Source: Nocardia macrotermitis (lineage in GTDB: Bacteria > Actinomycetota > Actinomycetes > Mycobacteriales > Mycobacteriaceae). Taken from it: a stretch of 64,000 nt of DNA. The notes under the pieces are model-generated. The model had not been told where the DNA came from. It did no database searches and saw nothing but the letters and a program-made list of their open reading frames with translations. The position numbers and the translations under genes were made by a program. Positions 16,357 to 25,569 of this stretch are shown here, in pieces. The number at the start of each line of letters is the position of its first letter. The stretch's first letter is position 1. The DNA lies in NCBI RefSeq assembly GCF_009604405.1, contig NZ_WEGK01000003.1:1-64000 (forward strand). The letters are read 5' to 3'.

Positions 16357-17369
16357 GCGGGCCGCAGTCGGAACGCAACGATCCGGCGGTCTCGCGGGAT
16401 GCGCTCGAGGTGTTGATGATCGGCCGGGTGGGGGTGGATCTGTATCCGGAGCAGAGCGGAGTGCCGCTGGCTCAGGTGCGGACGTTCGCGAAGTCGTTGG
16501 GCGGCACCGCGACCAATGTGGCGGTGGCTGCGGCGCGGTTGGGGCGGCGCAGTGCGGTGCTGACGAAGGTCGGGGCGGACGGGTTCGGGGACTACGTACG
16601 AATGGCGTTGGGGGAGTTCGGGGTTTCGTCACGGTATGTGTCGACATCCGCCGAACTGCGCACGCCGGTGGTGTTCTGCGAGTTGAATCCGCCCGCCGAT
16701 CCGCCGCTGCTGTTCTATCGTGCGCCGATCGCACCGGATCTGACCTTGACCGGGTACGACATCCCTTGGGATGTAATCGGATCCGTGCCGCTGCTGTGGG
16801 TGACCGGGACCGGCGTCAGCGCCGAGCCCGCGCGTGGTACCCAGCGGCGAGTGCTCGAATATCGTGCGCGACACGGGCATACGGTGCTCGATCTGGATTA
16901 TCGGCCGATGTTCTGGCCCGATGAGCAGGCCGCTGGGCGGGCGATCGGCGAGCTGCTCGAGTACGTGAATGTGGTGGTGGGCAACAGAACCGAGGTACGG
17001 GTCGCGGTTGGCACCGACGATCCGGGCGCGGCGGCCGAGCGGCTGATCGAGCGCGGTGTCGGGTTGGCGGTGATCAAATGCGGTGCGGACGGAGTGTTCG
17101 TCGCCGATGCGCACGGAAACCGGTGGACCGTGCCGCCGTGCCGGGTCGAGGTGGTGTGCGGACTCGGTGCCGGAGACGGTTTCGGCGGCGCGCTGGTACA
17201 CGGGCTGCTCGCGGGCTGGGAACCGCCGCGAATCGCGGAGTACGCCAATGCGGCCGGGGCCCTGGTGGCTTCGCGACTGGCCTGTGCCGACGCTATGCCC
17301 ACCGCGACGGAAATCGAGGAACTACTTGGCGCACAGAGGAATTCGGATGAGGAGATGCGGTGTACCTGA
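16353..17369 (+). CDS. iolC: 5-dehydro-2-deoxygluconokinase (PfkB family)
   Basis: A 338-aa ribokinase-fold kinase that would phosphorylate 5-dehydro-2-deoxy-D-gluconate in the inositol pathway. PfkB signatures: [17 protein letters not shown] near residues 49-65 and [13 protein letters not shown] with the catalytic Asp at about 275. The family opening [13 protein letters not shown] is IolC-like. It overlaps the ATPase gene by ATGA and the next gene by 10 bases. The specific name is supported by its neighbours iolB, iolD and iolE. Confidence 0.88.
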   Translation: MSGPQSERNDPAVSRDALEVLMIGRVGVDLYPEQSGVPLAQVRTFAKSLGGTATNVAVAAARLGRRSAVLTKVGADGFGDYVRMALGEFGVSSRYVSTSAELRTPVVFCELNPPADPPLLFYRAPIAPDLTLTGYDIPWDVIGSVPLLWVTGTGVSAEPARGTQRRVLEYRARHGHTVLDLDYRPMFWPDEQAAGRAIGELLEYVNVVVGNRTEVRVAVGTDDPGAAAERLIERGVGLAVIKCGADGVFVADAHGNRWTVPPCRVEVVCGLGAGDGFGGALVHGLLAGWEPPRIAEYANAAGALVASRLACADAMPTATEIEELLGAQRNSDEEMRCT

Positions 17370-18253
17370 CCGACGAACGCTGGCGTGAGCTGCTGCGCGT
17401 GCGCGGCACCGAACCCGGGGCGGTCGCGCGTGCCTATGCCGCGCGACGTCGGCGCGAACGGCTGCTCTCCGGCCAGGGCACCCTGTTTCTGGTCGCGGCG
17501 GACCATCCGGCCCGCGGCGCGCTGGGCGTCGGTTCGGATCGCACCGCCATGGCCGATCGGCGCACCCTGCTCGAACGGCTGCTGATCGCGCTGGACAATC
17601 CGGCGGTCGACGGCGTGCTCGGCTCCCCGGACGTGGTCGAGGAACTGCTGCTGTTGGACGCGCTGCACGACAAGGTCGTCATCGGCTCGATGAATCGCGG
17701 CGGCCTGGCCGGTGCGGACTGGGAGATCGAGGACCGATTCACCGGATACGACGCCCGGTCCCTGGTCGATTTCGGCCTCGACGGCGGGAAAATGCTGCTG
17801 CGACTGGTGGATTCGGACCCGCGCACCATCCCGACCCTGCACGCGTGCGCCCGCGCGGTCTCCGAACTCGCCGCACACGGCCTGATGGCGATGGTCGAAC
17901 CGCTGCCCTACCACCGCGACGACTCCGGATCCCTGGTGATGCACAAGGATTCGGCCTCCCTGCAGCGCGCGATCACCGTCGCCTCGGGCCTGGGCGTGAC
18001 CTCCGCCCACACCTGGCTGAAAATCCCCGCACCGGAAGACATCTCGGTCCTGGACGCGACAACCCTGCCGGTACTCATGCTGGGCGGCGCACCCTCGGGC
18101 GATCCGGCGGCAGACCTCGCCGCCTGGGGAGGCGCACTGCGGCACGAGGTTTCGCGCGGCCTCGTCGTCGGCCGCAGCCTGCTCTATCCACCCGACGGCG
18201 ACGTCGCGGGCGCGGTCGACGCCGCTGCCCGAATCCTCACGGAGGCACGATGA
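17360..18253 (+). CDS. Cgl0159-type (beta/alpha)8 protein, putative aldolase of inositol catabolism
   Basis: A 297-aa protein that I recognise as the Cgl0159-like TIM-barrel family, found beside iolC in Corynebacterium and Streptomyces inositol clusters. The start is GTG at 17360. Visible features: LFLVAADHPARGALGVG at 42-58, a KVVIGSMNRGGLAG loop near 110, and LKIPAP near 225 with a Lys that could form a Schiff base. It may supply the IolJ step, cleavage of the phosphorylated 2-deoxy-5-keto-gluconate, since no other aldolase is present. That assignment is inferred. Its stop overlaps the next start by ATGA. Confidence 0.8.
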   Translation: MYLTDERWRELLRVRGTEPGAVARAYAARRRRERLLSGQGTLFLVAADHPARGALGVGSDRTAMADRRTLLERLLIALDNPAVDGVLGSPDVVEELLLLDALHDKVVIGSMNRGGLAGADWEIEDRFTGYDARSLVDFGLDGGKMLLRLVDSDPRTIPTLHACARAVSELAAHGLMAMVEPLPYHRDDSGSLVMHKDSASLQRAITVASGLGVTSAHTWLKIPAPEDISVLDATTLPVLMLGGAPSGDPAADLAAWGGALRHEVSRGLVVGRSLLYPPDGDVAGAVDAAARILTEAR

Positions 18254-18378
18254 GCGTCCCGCACGACCTATCGGCCTGTGCCGCAGGCAACATCGTAACG
18301 CCGGGAGCGTTGGCCGAGGGGCCGGGCGGGGCCTCTGCCGGGCGGCATCGCGGGTTGCGCCTCGAGGTCCCGCGATGA
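18250..18378 (+). CDS. Possible 42-residue protein coupled between the barrel protein and iolB
   Basis: The ATG overlaps the upstream TGA (ATGA at 18250) and its own TGA overlaps the iolB ATG (ATGA at 18375), so it fills the gap exactly. The peptide (MSVPHDLSACAAGN..., ending RLEVPR) has no recognised motif. Perfect coupling at both ends is unusual for chance. It may be a translated linker that keeps ribosomes moving into iolB, or a remnant. Confidence 0.35.
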   Translation: MSVPHDLSACAAGNIVTPGALAEGPGGASAGRHRGLRLEVPR

Positions 18379-19262
18379 GCCGATTACACCGTCCCGCAGG
18401 AACTCTCACCGACAACGGTGATCCGGTTCTCCTGACTGCCGAGGACGCGGGCTGGACCTACACCGGCCTGCGGGTACTGCGGCTGGAAGCGGGTGCGCCC
18501 CGGACGTTGCACACCGGCGAGTACGAGGCATTCGTGCTGCCACTCGCCGGTGGTTGCACCGTCCGGGTGGACGGCGAGACCTTCGAATTGACCGGCCGCG
18601 ACTCGGTTTTCACGCGCGTCACCGATTTCGCCTATGTCCCGCGCGATGCCGAGGTGGAACTCACCGCCTCGGCCGGAGCCGAGATCGCACTGCCGATGGC
18701 ACGCTGCGAACGCAGACTGTCCGCGAAATACGGTGCGGCCGAGAATGTTCCGGTGGAGGTCCGGGGTTCGGGCCGAGCCACGAGACAGGTCACGAATTTC
18801 GGCGCCCCCGGCGTATGGGAGCACGCGGACAAACTCAACGCCTGCGAACTCGTCACCCCCGACGGCAACTGGTCCTCCTACCCGCCGCACAAGCACGACC
18901 GGGCCAGCGAATGCGAGGTCGTGAACGAGGAGATCTACTACTTCCGCATCGCCGGACGGGACGCGATCACCCCGTCTCGCGAGGGCTTCGGCATGCACCG
19001 CACCTACACCGCCGACGGCGAACTCGACGAGAACGTCGCCGTGCGCGACGGAGACGTATTCCTCATCCCGCGTGGCTTTCACGGCCCGTGCGTGGCCGCC
19101 CCGGGCTACCCGATGTACTACCTGAACGTGCTCGCGGGCCCGGCCCCCGAACGATCCATGGCCTTCTGCGACGATCCCGCCCACGGCTGGGTCCGCGACA
19201 CCTGGGCCACGATGACGCCCGATCCCCGCTGCCCGGTCACCGACCATCGAGGCCGCCGGTGA
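18375..19262 (+). CDS. iolB: 5-deoxy-glucuronate isomerase
   Basis: A 295-aa bicupin of the IolB (KduI-like) family. It isomerises 5-deoxy-D-glucuronate to 5-dehydro-2-deoxy-D-gluconate, the substrate of IolC. Seen: NACELVTPDGNWSSYPPHKHD near 155-175, with the metal-binding HKH, then the EEIYYFRI strand, and VFLIPRGFHGPCVAAPGYPMYYLN near 235-258 with a further His. Length is typical. It is coupled through ATGA to the preceding small frame. Confidence 0.93.
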   Translation: MSRLHRPAGTLTDNGDPVLLTAEDAGWTYTGLRVLRLEAGAPRTLHTGEYEAFVLPLAGGCTVRVDGETFELTGRDSVFTRVTDFAYVPRDAEVELTASAGAEIALPMARCERRLSAKYGAAENVPVEVRGSGRATRQVTNFGAPGVWEHADKLNACELVTPDGNWSSYPPHKHDRASECEVVNEEIYYFRIAGRDAITPSREGFGMHRTYTADGELDENVAVRDGDVFLIPRGFHGPCVAAPGYPMYYLNVLAGPAPERSMAFCDDPAHGWVRDTWATMTPDPRCPVTDHRGRR

Positions 19263-19524
19263 CGTCCCGGTCGCCCGACAGCCGGAGACGATCCCGCACG
19301 GTCGACCAGACCGAAATGCCGCCCATGCGCGGCGCCGGGTCACCGATCATCGGGTCGGCACGCGTCCGCCCGGCCGCCGCGATGATCCGCCCCGAACTCG
19401 ACCACAATCTCGTTGGTACACAGCGCGTCACGATGGGTACTCGCCGAAAGCGAGCCGGGGCACACCGGCGAGCGGGCAGCACGACCCGGATGCCCCGCAC
19501 ACCCCGGAGAACGAGGAGCGACCG

Positions 19525-21366
19525 ATGCGACTGACGACCGCGCAAGCGCTGGTGGCCTGGCTGATCGCGCAGCGGTCACAGACCTTGGACGGCCGCGAGG
19601 TGCCGCTGTTCCCCGCGGTTTTCGCGATCTTCGGCCACGGGAATGTCCTGGGCCTGGGCACCGCCCTCGAGGAACGCCGCGACGTGATCCCGGTCTGGCG
19701 TGGACATTCCGAGCAGGGGATGGCCCTGGCCGCGGTCGGCCTGGCCAAGGCCGTGCACCGCCGACAGGTCGGCGTGGTGACCTCCTCGATCGGCCCCGGC
19801 GCGCTGAACATGGTGACCGCCGCAGGTGTCGCACACGCGAATCGCCTTCCGCTGCTGCTGCTTCCGGGTGACGTGTTCACCGGCCGCGGCCCCGACCCGG
19901 TACTGCAACAGATCGAGCACTTCGGTGATCCGACCGTCACGGCGAACGACGCGTTCCGCCCGGTGAGCCGCTATTTCGACCGCATCACCCGGCCCGAGCA
20001 ACTGCTCGCCACGCTGCCGCAGGTCGCCCGGGTACTCACCGATCCCGCCGATGCCGGACCGGTGACACTCGCACTGCCACAGGATGTTCAGGCCGAAACC
20101 TTCGACTTCCCCGACGTGCTGTTCGAACCGGTCGTCCACACCGTCACCCGACCACGCCCCGATCGCAGCGCCCTCACCACCGCCGCCGAAGCCCTACGCA
20201 CCGCGCAACGCCCCCTGCTGATCCTCGGCGGCGGCGTGCGCTATTCGGGCGCGGGACCCCGAGCCGTGGAACTCGCTGAACGACACGGCATTCCGATCAC
20301 CGAAACCACCGCGGGCCGCACCCTGGTCGCGCACGACCACCCGCTCTACGCCGGACCACTCGGCATCACCGGATCGACCTCGGCCGATTCCCTTGCCGCA
20401 GAGGCAGATCTGATCCTCGCGGTGGGAACTCGCCTGCAGGACTTCACAACCTCCTCCTGGACCGGCTTCGCCCCCGAGGCCCGGATGGTCACCATCAACG
20501 CCGCCCGCTTCGACGCGGTCAAACACGGCGCCCTCGCCGTGGTCGCGGATGCCGCTGCGGCACTGGAGGATCTGCAACCCGAACTGTCTGGCTGGCGGGT
20601 CGCTCGCGGCTGGACGACCCGCGCGGCGGCGGTCCGCGCGGAGTGGGACGACTACATCGATACCCTGCGCGCCCCGACCGCCGAACTACCGACCTACGCC
20701 CAGATCGTCGGCGCGGTCAACGATCTCAGCGATGCGGGCGACTACGTGATGACCTCCTCGGGCGGTCTGCCCGGTGAGCTGATCGGCGGCTGGCGAGCCG
20801 AGGGCGGCGAACCGACCATGGACGTCGAGTACGGATTCTCCTGTATGGGTTACGAACTCGCGGGCGCGTGGGGTGCGGCCATGGCGCATCGGCACGGTCT
20901 GGTCAGCACGCTGCTCGGGGACGGCTCGTATCTGATGCTCAACTCCGAACTGTTCTCCGCGGCCTTCGCCGGTCACCCGTTCGTCGCTGTGGTCTGTGAC
21001 AACGACGGGTACGCGGTCATCGCGCGGCTGCAGGAGGGCCAGGGCGGCAACGGTTTCAACAATATGTATCGCGACTGCCGCACCAACCATCCGGTGCCGC
21101 CACGGGTGAATTTCGCCGCGCACGCGCATGCGCTGGGATGCGTGGTGTTCACCGCCTCGACCGCGGACGAATTCCGCGAGGCATACGCCCACGCCAGGCA
21201 GGCCGCGGTGCGGCAGCCGCGGCCCGCGGTGGTCGTGGTGCGTACGCATCCCGCGGCGTGGACCGAATCCGGTGCGTTCTGGCAGGTCGGCGTCCCCGAG
21301 CAACTGCCCGGGTTCGAAGAGCAGGCGGCCGGACTGACCCGTCAGGTGCGCTATCTGCGCCCCTGA
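19525..21366 (+). CDS. iolD: 3D-(3,5/4)-trihydroxycyclohexane-1,2-dione hydrolase
   Basis: A 613-aa thiamine-diphosphate enzyme that opens the ring of trihydroxycyclohexanedione to 5-deoxyglucuronate. The N-terminal TPP pyrimidine domain carries the activating Glu at 63 (WRGHSEQG). The central domain is [13 protein letters not shown]. The C-terminal TPP-binding GDGSY motif is near 468, followed by the [10 protein letters not shown] loop typical of IolD. GAGGAG lies upstream. A 262-bp gap separates it from iolB, with no gene or clear promoter seen. It is the last gene of the locus. Confidence 0.94.
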   Translation: MRLTTAQALVAWLIAQRSQTLDGREVPLFPAVFAIFGHGNVLGLGTALEERRDVIPVWRGHSEQGMALAAVGLAKAVHRRQVGVVTSSIGPGALNMVTAAGVAHANRLPLLLLPGDVFTGRGPDPVLQQIEHFGDPTVTANDAFRPVSRYFDRITRPEQLLATLPQVARVLTDPADAGPVTLALPQDVQAETFDFPDVLFEPVVHTVTRPRPDRSALTTAAEALRTAQRPLLILGGGVRYSGAGPRAVELAERHGIPITETTAGRTLVAHDHPLYAGPLGITGSTSADSLAAEADLILAVGTRLQDFTTSSWTGFAPEARMVTINAARFDAVKHGALAVVADAAAALEDLQPELSGWRVARGWTTRAAAVRAEWDDYIDTLRAPTAELPTYAQIVGAVNDLSDAGDYVMTSSGGLPGELIGGWRAEGGEPTMDVEYGFSCMGYELAGAWGAAMAHRHGLVSTLLGDGSYLMLNSELFSAAFAGHPFVAVVCDNDGYAVIARLQEGQGGNGFNNMYRDCRTNHPVPPRVNFAAHAHALGCVVFTASTADEFREAYAHARQAAVRQPRPAVVVVRTHPAAWTESGAFWQVGVPEQLPGFEEQAAGLTRQVRYLRP

Positions 21367-21463
21367 AACCGGGGGCATTGCGCGCGACGCGCCGAATCGG
21401 CCTGGACTGCCGCTGATTGCCTCGCTATGGTTCGGCAGGCTCGATGGCGAGAAGGTATGTGAT

Positions 21464-21673
21464 ATGGCACAGGGCACGGTCAAGTGGTTCGACACCAAGA
21501 AGGGGTTCGGGTTCATCCGTCAGGACGACGGCGGGCCCGATGTCTTCGTCGACTACACCGAGCTGGAGGGCACCGGTTTCCGCGCACTGGTGGAGGGGCA
21601 GCGGGTGGTGTTCGAAATCCGGCACACCAAGACCGGCCCGGAGGCCAGGAGCGTCCGGATCGTGCAGAACTGA
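21464..21673 (+). CDS. Cold-shock domain protein
   Basis: A 69-aa CspA-type single-stranded nucleic-acid chaperone. RNP1 is KGFGFI at 14-19 and RNP2 is VFVDY at 28-32; the second motif has Asp where His is usual. The leader GAAGGTATG is shared with the second cold-shock gene at 22253, so the two are duplicates. An 18-bp palindrome (21677-21694) follows the stop. Confidence 0.92.
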   Translation: MAQGTVKWFDTKKGFGFIRQDDGGPDVFVDYTELEGTGFRALVEGQRVVFEIRHTKTGPEARSVRIVQN

Positions 21674-21676
21674 CCG

Positions 21677-21694
21677 TGTGTGTCTCGACACACA
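21677..21694. promoter_or_regulatory. TGTGTGTC/GACACACA palindrome
   Basis: Perfect 8-bp arms separated by TC lie immediately after the first cold-shock gene and about 120 bp before the small-peptide frame at 21815. The 2-nt spacer is too short for a stable RNA loop without opening pairs, so an operator is as likely as a terminator. Confidence 0.35.
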
Positions 21695-21814
21695 GTTTCG
21701 TAATAATGTGCGCTGGGTCACTTTCCCGCAATTCTGGCTAACGGGTGTTTCAAGTTGCTCGATATGCCTGTCGAAAGCCGGTTCGGCCGGACGAAGACAG
21801 TGAAAGGCAATTTC

Positions 21815-21931
21815 ATGATCCCCGTTATCATCGACACCGGTTCCGCTGCTCTGCACGGGCTGATCAGCACCGGCAGCGCTGCGTTCCACGGTATCCTGAA
21901 CACGCTGTGGACCGGGTCTTTCGGCGGCTGA
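21815..21931 (+). CDS. 38-residue peptide with internal GSAA(L/F)HG repeat
   Basis: A short frame with GAAAGG about 9 nt upstream of the ATG. The peptide opens MIPVIIDT, then carries two near-identical units, GSAALHGLIST and GSAAFHGILNT, and ends LWTGSFGG. The repeats place hydrophobic residues on one face, so it could be a membrane-active or self-associating helix. Small channel-forming peptides of similar size (PorA/PorH) exist in Corynebacterium, but I cannot claim homology. It lies between two cold-shock genes. No signal peptide is seen. Confidence 0.5.
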   Translation: MIPVIIDTGSAALHGLISTGSAAFHGILNTLWTGSFGG

Positions 21932-22046
21932 GCTCGCACGGCGGCCGAGTAGATCGGCACGGCGGCCGGTCCGGCGCGGGCAGTGTCCGGGACCGGCCGC
22001 CACCAATCCCGATCGGATCACGAAGCCCGTCGGCATCGTGTTCGCG

Positions 22047-22076
22047 ATAAGCGGAACGGCGAACTGATCCGCTTAT
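22047..22076. repeat. AAGCGG...CCGCTT inverted repeat, copy 3
   Basis: ATAAGCGGA (22047-22055) and TCCGCTTAT (22068-22076) are perfect 9-bp arms. A second, shorter inverted repeat, GAACCC/GGGTTC, follows at 22091-22109. Both lie in the long leader region before the second cold-shock gene. Confidence 0.6.
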
Positions 22077-22252
22077 ATCGGCACAATCACGAACCCGGAT
22101 AATGGGTTCATCAGGTTTGCTGGCATATCGGGTGCAAACGTGTGCGCCGCGGAAACGCGGTGGCGCGTTCACCCCCGGGCATGGCAGGCTGGAACATCGA
22201 GACCGGGTCGTGCGGACGTTGGCCGGCCTGGCTCGTCTACAGAAGGTATGAA

Positions 22253-22456
22253 ATGGCGCAAGGCGTAGTGAAGTGGTTCAACAGCGAGAAGGGCTTCGGG
22301 TTCATCGCTCAAGACGACGGTGGTCCAGACGTGTTCGTGCACTACTCGGCTGTAACCGGTAGCGGCTTCCGGTCGCTCGACGAGGGTCAGCGCGTGGAGT
22401 TCGAGATCGGCCAGGGCCAGAAGGGTCCGCAGGCCCAGGGCGTGCGCGTTATCTGA
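22253..22456 (+). CDS. Cold-shock domain protein
   Basis: A 67-aa CspA-type protein with RNP1 KGFGFI and the standard RNP2 VFVHY. It differs from the 21464 copy mainly in the second half. AGAAGG lies upstream of the ATG. The ~320-bp region before it carries two inverted repeats; a long structured leader is common in cold-shock genes. A strong terminator follows at 22472. Confidence 0.94.
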   Translation: MAQGVVKWFNSEKGFGFIAQDDGGPDVFVHYSAVTGSGFRSLDEGQRVEFEIGQGQKGPQAQGVRVI

Positions 22457-22471
22457 GTCCCCTGACTTGGT

Positions 22472-22503
22472 AAGGCTCCGCACCGATCGTGGTGCGGGGC
22501 CTT
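22472..22503 (+). terminator. Terminator of the second cold-shock gene
   Basis: A 13-bp stem (AAGGCTCCGCACC with GGTGCGGGGCCTT, one G-U) around a 6-nt loop, followed by TTTCGC. It lies 15 nt after the stop. Confidence 0.82.
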
Positions 22504-22534
22504 TCGCGTCTCCGGGGCCGGTTCGCAGGCGGGT

Positions 22535-23343
22535 TCAGCTCGCGGCCAGCGCCTGCGCGCGGAAGAACTCCGCCGCCTTCACCTTGGCCGCATCGCGGTC
22601 ACGGCCCCGCGAACTCGGGAACTCCTCGACCGCCAGCGCGAACTCCCGATCGATGAACCGCGCGATCAGCTCCGGCGCCGCGCCACGGCCCATCTCGCGG
22701 GTGCGGGACTTGCGCTCGGTCAACTCACCCACGGCCGCAACGAAATCCGCGGGCAGTTCGCACCCGGCCAGCAGCGTCGGCAGATGCATCGGTGCCACCG
22801 CGGCCCCGGATGCTCGCGCAACCAGCGCAGCGCCATCGCCGGCCGCAGCGAATAGAACACCTTCTTCAACGAGCCGTTGTCCCCGAACAGCCGCCACTGG
22901 CGCTCACCCAGATGCAGATAGTGCCGGGCGACGCGGTCGCGATCGGCGATCTCGTGGGCCAACTCGCGCAGCTGATCCCGGAACGTCGCGTCCCCGCGAT
23001 ACAGGATCGGCGACATCAGCCATTCGATCAGCACCGCGTTGCCGTTCACCAGCAGCCGCAACGCCTTGGCCAGATCCCAGCCGTTCACATCCAGCACCGC
23101 GGTCAGCGGGGTCTCGATGACATCGCGCGCGGACCACGGCGACAGATAGCGATCCAACTCGGCGACATAGACGAAGCGGCAGTCGTAATCGGAGTCCGGG
23201 GACGGGAAACCCCAGGCGCGACTACCACTTTCGATGGCCAGCCGGATCGAGACGCGGTGCTCGGCGCAGATCCGATCCAGCTCGGCATCGATCGCCGCCA
23301 CCACCGTGGGGTCCATCGAATCCGGGATCGCGCGCAGGCTCAT
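22535..23343 (-). pseudogene. YcgL/COG3541-type nucleotidyltransferase, frameshifted
   Basis: The N-terminal frame starts at 23343 and reads as a nucleotidyltransferase: IRLAIESGSRAWGFPSPDSD gives the GSRAWG and DxD-type metal site, followed by NGNAVLIEWLMSPILY and RPAMALRWLREHPG. The family's C-terminal part (APMHLPTLLAGCELPADFV..., then ELTERKSRTREMG) continues only in another frame, down to 22535. One extra base in the CCCC run at 22804-22807 would rejoin them. It is either a recent one-base deletion or a sequencing error in a homopolymer. Nothing else in the gene is damaged. Confidence 0.75.
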
Positions 23344-23550
23344 CCGACCGATGCTACGGAGCGAATCCCCGGCCCTCCAATGTATTTGCACGCCGCAACG
23401 GTCATCGTTCCGTGATTTCCGGCCGGACCGGAACCTGCTCGTGACGACCTGGTCGTTCACCGTTCAACCCCTGGTCAACGAGGCCACGCAGCATGGAATC
23501 AGTGGTGGTAGCTGACCAGCGGCTGCCCACGGGCAGCGGAAGGCCCGACC

Positions 23551-25569
23551 ATGGATGAAGATGTGCAGTCCGATCACAAGTACACGATGCGGATCAGCCG
23601 CTTGGCCATCGACAAGTTGGGAATCCGCCTCTACGACCGGGTTTCGGCGGTGCTGGCCGAACTCATCGCCAACTCCTACGACGCCGACGCCAGTGAGGTG
23701 GCGGTGTGGTTGCCGTGGGGTGTGACCCTCGCGGGCACGGTGCGCGGCGCGCAGGAGCCGCCGTATCAGATCGTCGTGACCGACAACGGCCACGGCATGA
23801 CCGCCGACGAGGTCAACGAGCACTATCTGATGGTGGGTTCGGACCGCCGAATCCGTACGGGCTCGGACCTTTCGCGCGAACGCAGCCGACCCGTCATGGG
23901 CCGCAAGGGAATCGGCAAACTGGCCGCGTTCGGGATCTGCCGGACCATCGAGGTGATCAGCGCGGGCAGCGGCGAGGAGGATCGCACCGAGGCGGGATGG
24001 CCTGTGTCCCATATCGTTCTGGATCTCGACGACATGGTGCACGACACCGAGAGCGACTACTATCCGTCGGTCGGCGAGTTGGACGGCACCGTCGCGGCGC
24101 AGCGCGGCACCACCGTCATCCTGCGCGACTTCTTCCGCAAGCGGGTCAATTCCGGTGCGGAACTGAATCGTCAGCTCGCCGCGCGCTTCGGCATCGAACG
24201 TCCGGACTGGCGGGTCGAGGTGCACAACAGCGCCGCGCGGGAGACCGAGAGTTTCATCCTCAGCGATCTGCCGATCGATGTGATGGAGGAGACGCGCATC
24301 GATGTGGCCTCGCGGCCGGTGCCCGTGGGGCAGGAGTATCTGCCCGTGACCGGCTGGATCGCCTACTCGCGGCATCCGTACCGCGACGAGGCGATGGCGG
24401 GGGTGCGGATCTACGCGCGCGGCAAGATCGTCGCGCAGACAAGGGATTTCGGTATCGCGGCCGGATTCACCGGTGAGTACAAACTGCGTTCCTACCTGGT
24501 CGGGGCCATCCACGTGGACTGGCTCGACGACGACGAGGATCTGGTGCGCTCGGATCGCCAGGACATCATCTGGAACTCCGGGCGCGGTGAGGCGCTGGCC
24601 GCGTGGGGACGTGAGCTCATCGCCGAGATCGGGCGGATGGGGGAGCGTTCGATCCGGCGGCGGGTGTGGGAGGAGTTCGTCGACCGGTCGCACATCTATC
24701 GGACGCTGGAGGCGATCGCGCCGGGCGACAGGATGTTTCGCGAATCGGTGGCCGCCGCCGCGCGAATTCTGGTGGCCAACAAGGACCGTGCCGCGCTTGA
24801 CGATCCCAGTCATGTGGAAAGCATTGTGCGCCTTGCTCTTTCGCTTGGTCCGCAGCGCAGTCTGCTGGAGACGTTGCAGCAGATCGCCGAGGATTCCGAT
24901 CCGCGCCTGGATGTCGTGGTGGCACTGTTCGAACGGGCTCGGGTCGCGGAGATCTACTCGCTCGGGCAGATCGCCGGGGAACGAGTCGCGGTGGTGGACA
25001 AGCTACATGCGCTCATCGACGATCGTCGTTCGCTCGAGCGTCCCTTCCAGGAACTCATCGAACGCGCGCCGTGGCTGCTCGCGCCGGAGTGGACTCCGCT
25101 GGGCATGAACGAATCGCTCACTCGCGTCCGCGCGGCCTTCGAGCGTTGGTACACACAGAAATTCGGCTCCACCCTGGTGACCTCGGCCATCGGCAGCGCC
25201 AAGCGCGAACCCGATTTCGTGCTGCTGCACGACGCCGGTGAACTCTGGATCGTGGAGATCAAGCGGATGGACTACCACCTCACCGACGAGGAGTACAACC
25301 GCGCGATCAACTACCTCTACGCGCTGGACACCTTCCTCACCGAGAACCCCCGCATCGGCGACCAGTTCCCCCGCCGCCGCCTCACCTTCATCGTCGACCA
25401 CATCGACCGCCTCCGCCCCGCCTCCCTGTCCTCCCTCGACAGCGACTCCCGCATCGACCGCCGCACCTGGCGCGAACTCCTGGACTCCACCCTCCGCGCC
25501 CACCGCGACTTCCTCGAACGGGTCTACGCGATGCGCGGGCTGGAAGAGGAACGCGAGCAAGCGGGGTAG
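23551..25569 (+). CDS. GHKL ATPase fused to a PD-(D/E)xK (Shedu/DUF4263-like) nuclease domain
   Basis: A 672-aa protein of two halves. Residues ~10-360 form a GHKL (Hsp90/MutL/MORC-type) ATPase: the N-box Glu37 with Asn41 (AELIANSYDADAS), DNGHG at 78-82, GRKGIGKLAAFG at 117-128 and RGTTV at 185-189. RSDRQDIIW at 333-341 resembles the conserved transducer segment. Residues ~495-620 look like a DUF4263/Shedu-type nuclease: ERAPWLLAPEW, then EPD at 553-555 and EIK at 569-571. GGAAGG lies upstream of the ATG. Bacterial MORC-like ATPases joined to restriction-type nucleases are known from comparative genomics in anti-phage contexts. No partner gene is adjacent, so it may act alone. The substrate and trigger are unknown. 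Confidence 0.85.
   Translation: MDEDVQSDHKYTMRISRLAIDKLGIRLYDRVSAVLAELIANSYDADASEVAVWLPWGVTLAGTVRGAQEPPYQIVVTDNGHGMTADEVNEHYLMVGSDRRIRTGSDLSRERSRPVMGRKGIGKLAAFGICRTIEVISAGSGEEDRTEAGWPVSHIVLDLDDMVHDTESDYYPSVGELDGTVAAQRGTTVILRDFFRKRVNSGAELNRQLAARFGIERPDWRVEVHNSAARETESFILSDLPIDVMEETRIDVASRPVPVGQEYLPVTGWIAYSRHPYRDEAMAGVRIYARGKIVAQTRDFGIAAGFTGEYKLRSYLVGAIHVDWLDDDEDLVRSDRQDIIWNSGRGEALAAWGRELIAEIGRMGERSIRRRVWEEFVDRSHIYRTLEAIAPGDRMFRESVAAAARILVANKDRAALDDPSHVESIVRLALSLGPQRSLLETLQQIAEDSDPRLDVVVALFERARVAEIYSLGQIAGERVAVVDKLHALIDDRRSLERPFQELIERAPWLLAPEWTPLGMNESLTRVRAAFERWYTQKFGSTLVTSAIGSAKREPDFVLLHDAGELWIVEIKRMDYHLTDEEYNRAINYLYALDTFLTENPRIGDQFPRRRLTFIVDHIDRLRPASLSSLDSDSRIDRRTWRELLDSTLRAHRDFLERVYAMRGLEEEREQAG

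Noticed and set aside
14296..16734. 812-codon antisense frame across the ABC transporter genes
   Set aside because: The sense strand encodes an intact permease, ATPase and kinase. The antisense product is Ser/Thr/Arg-rich with no motif.
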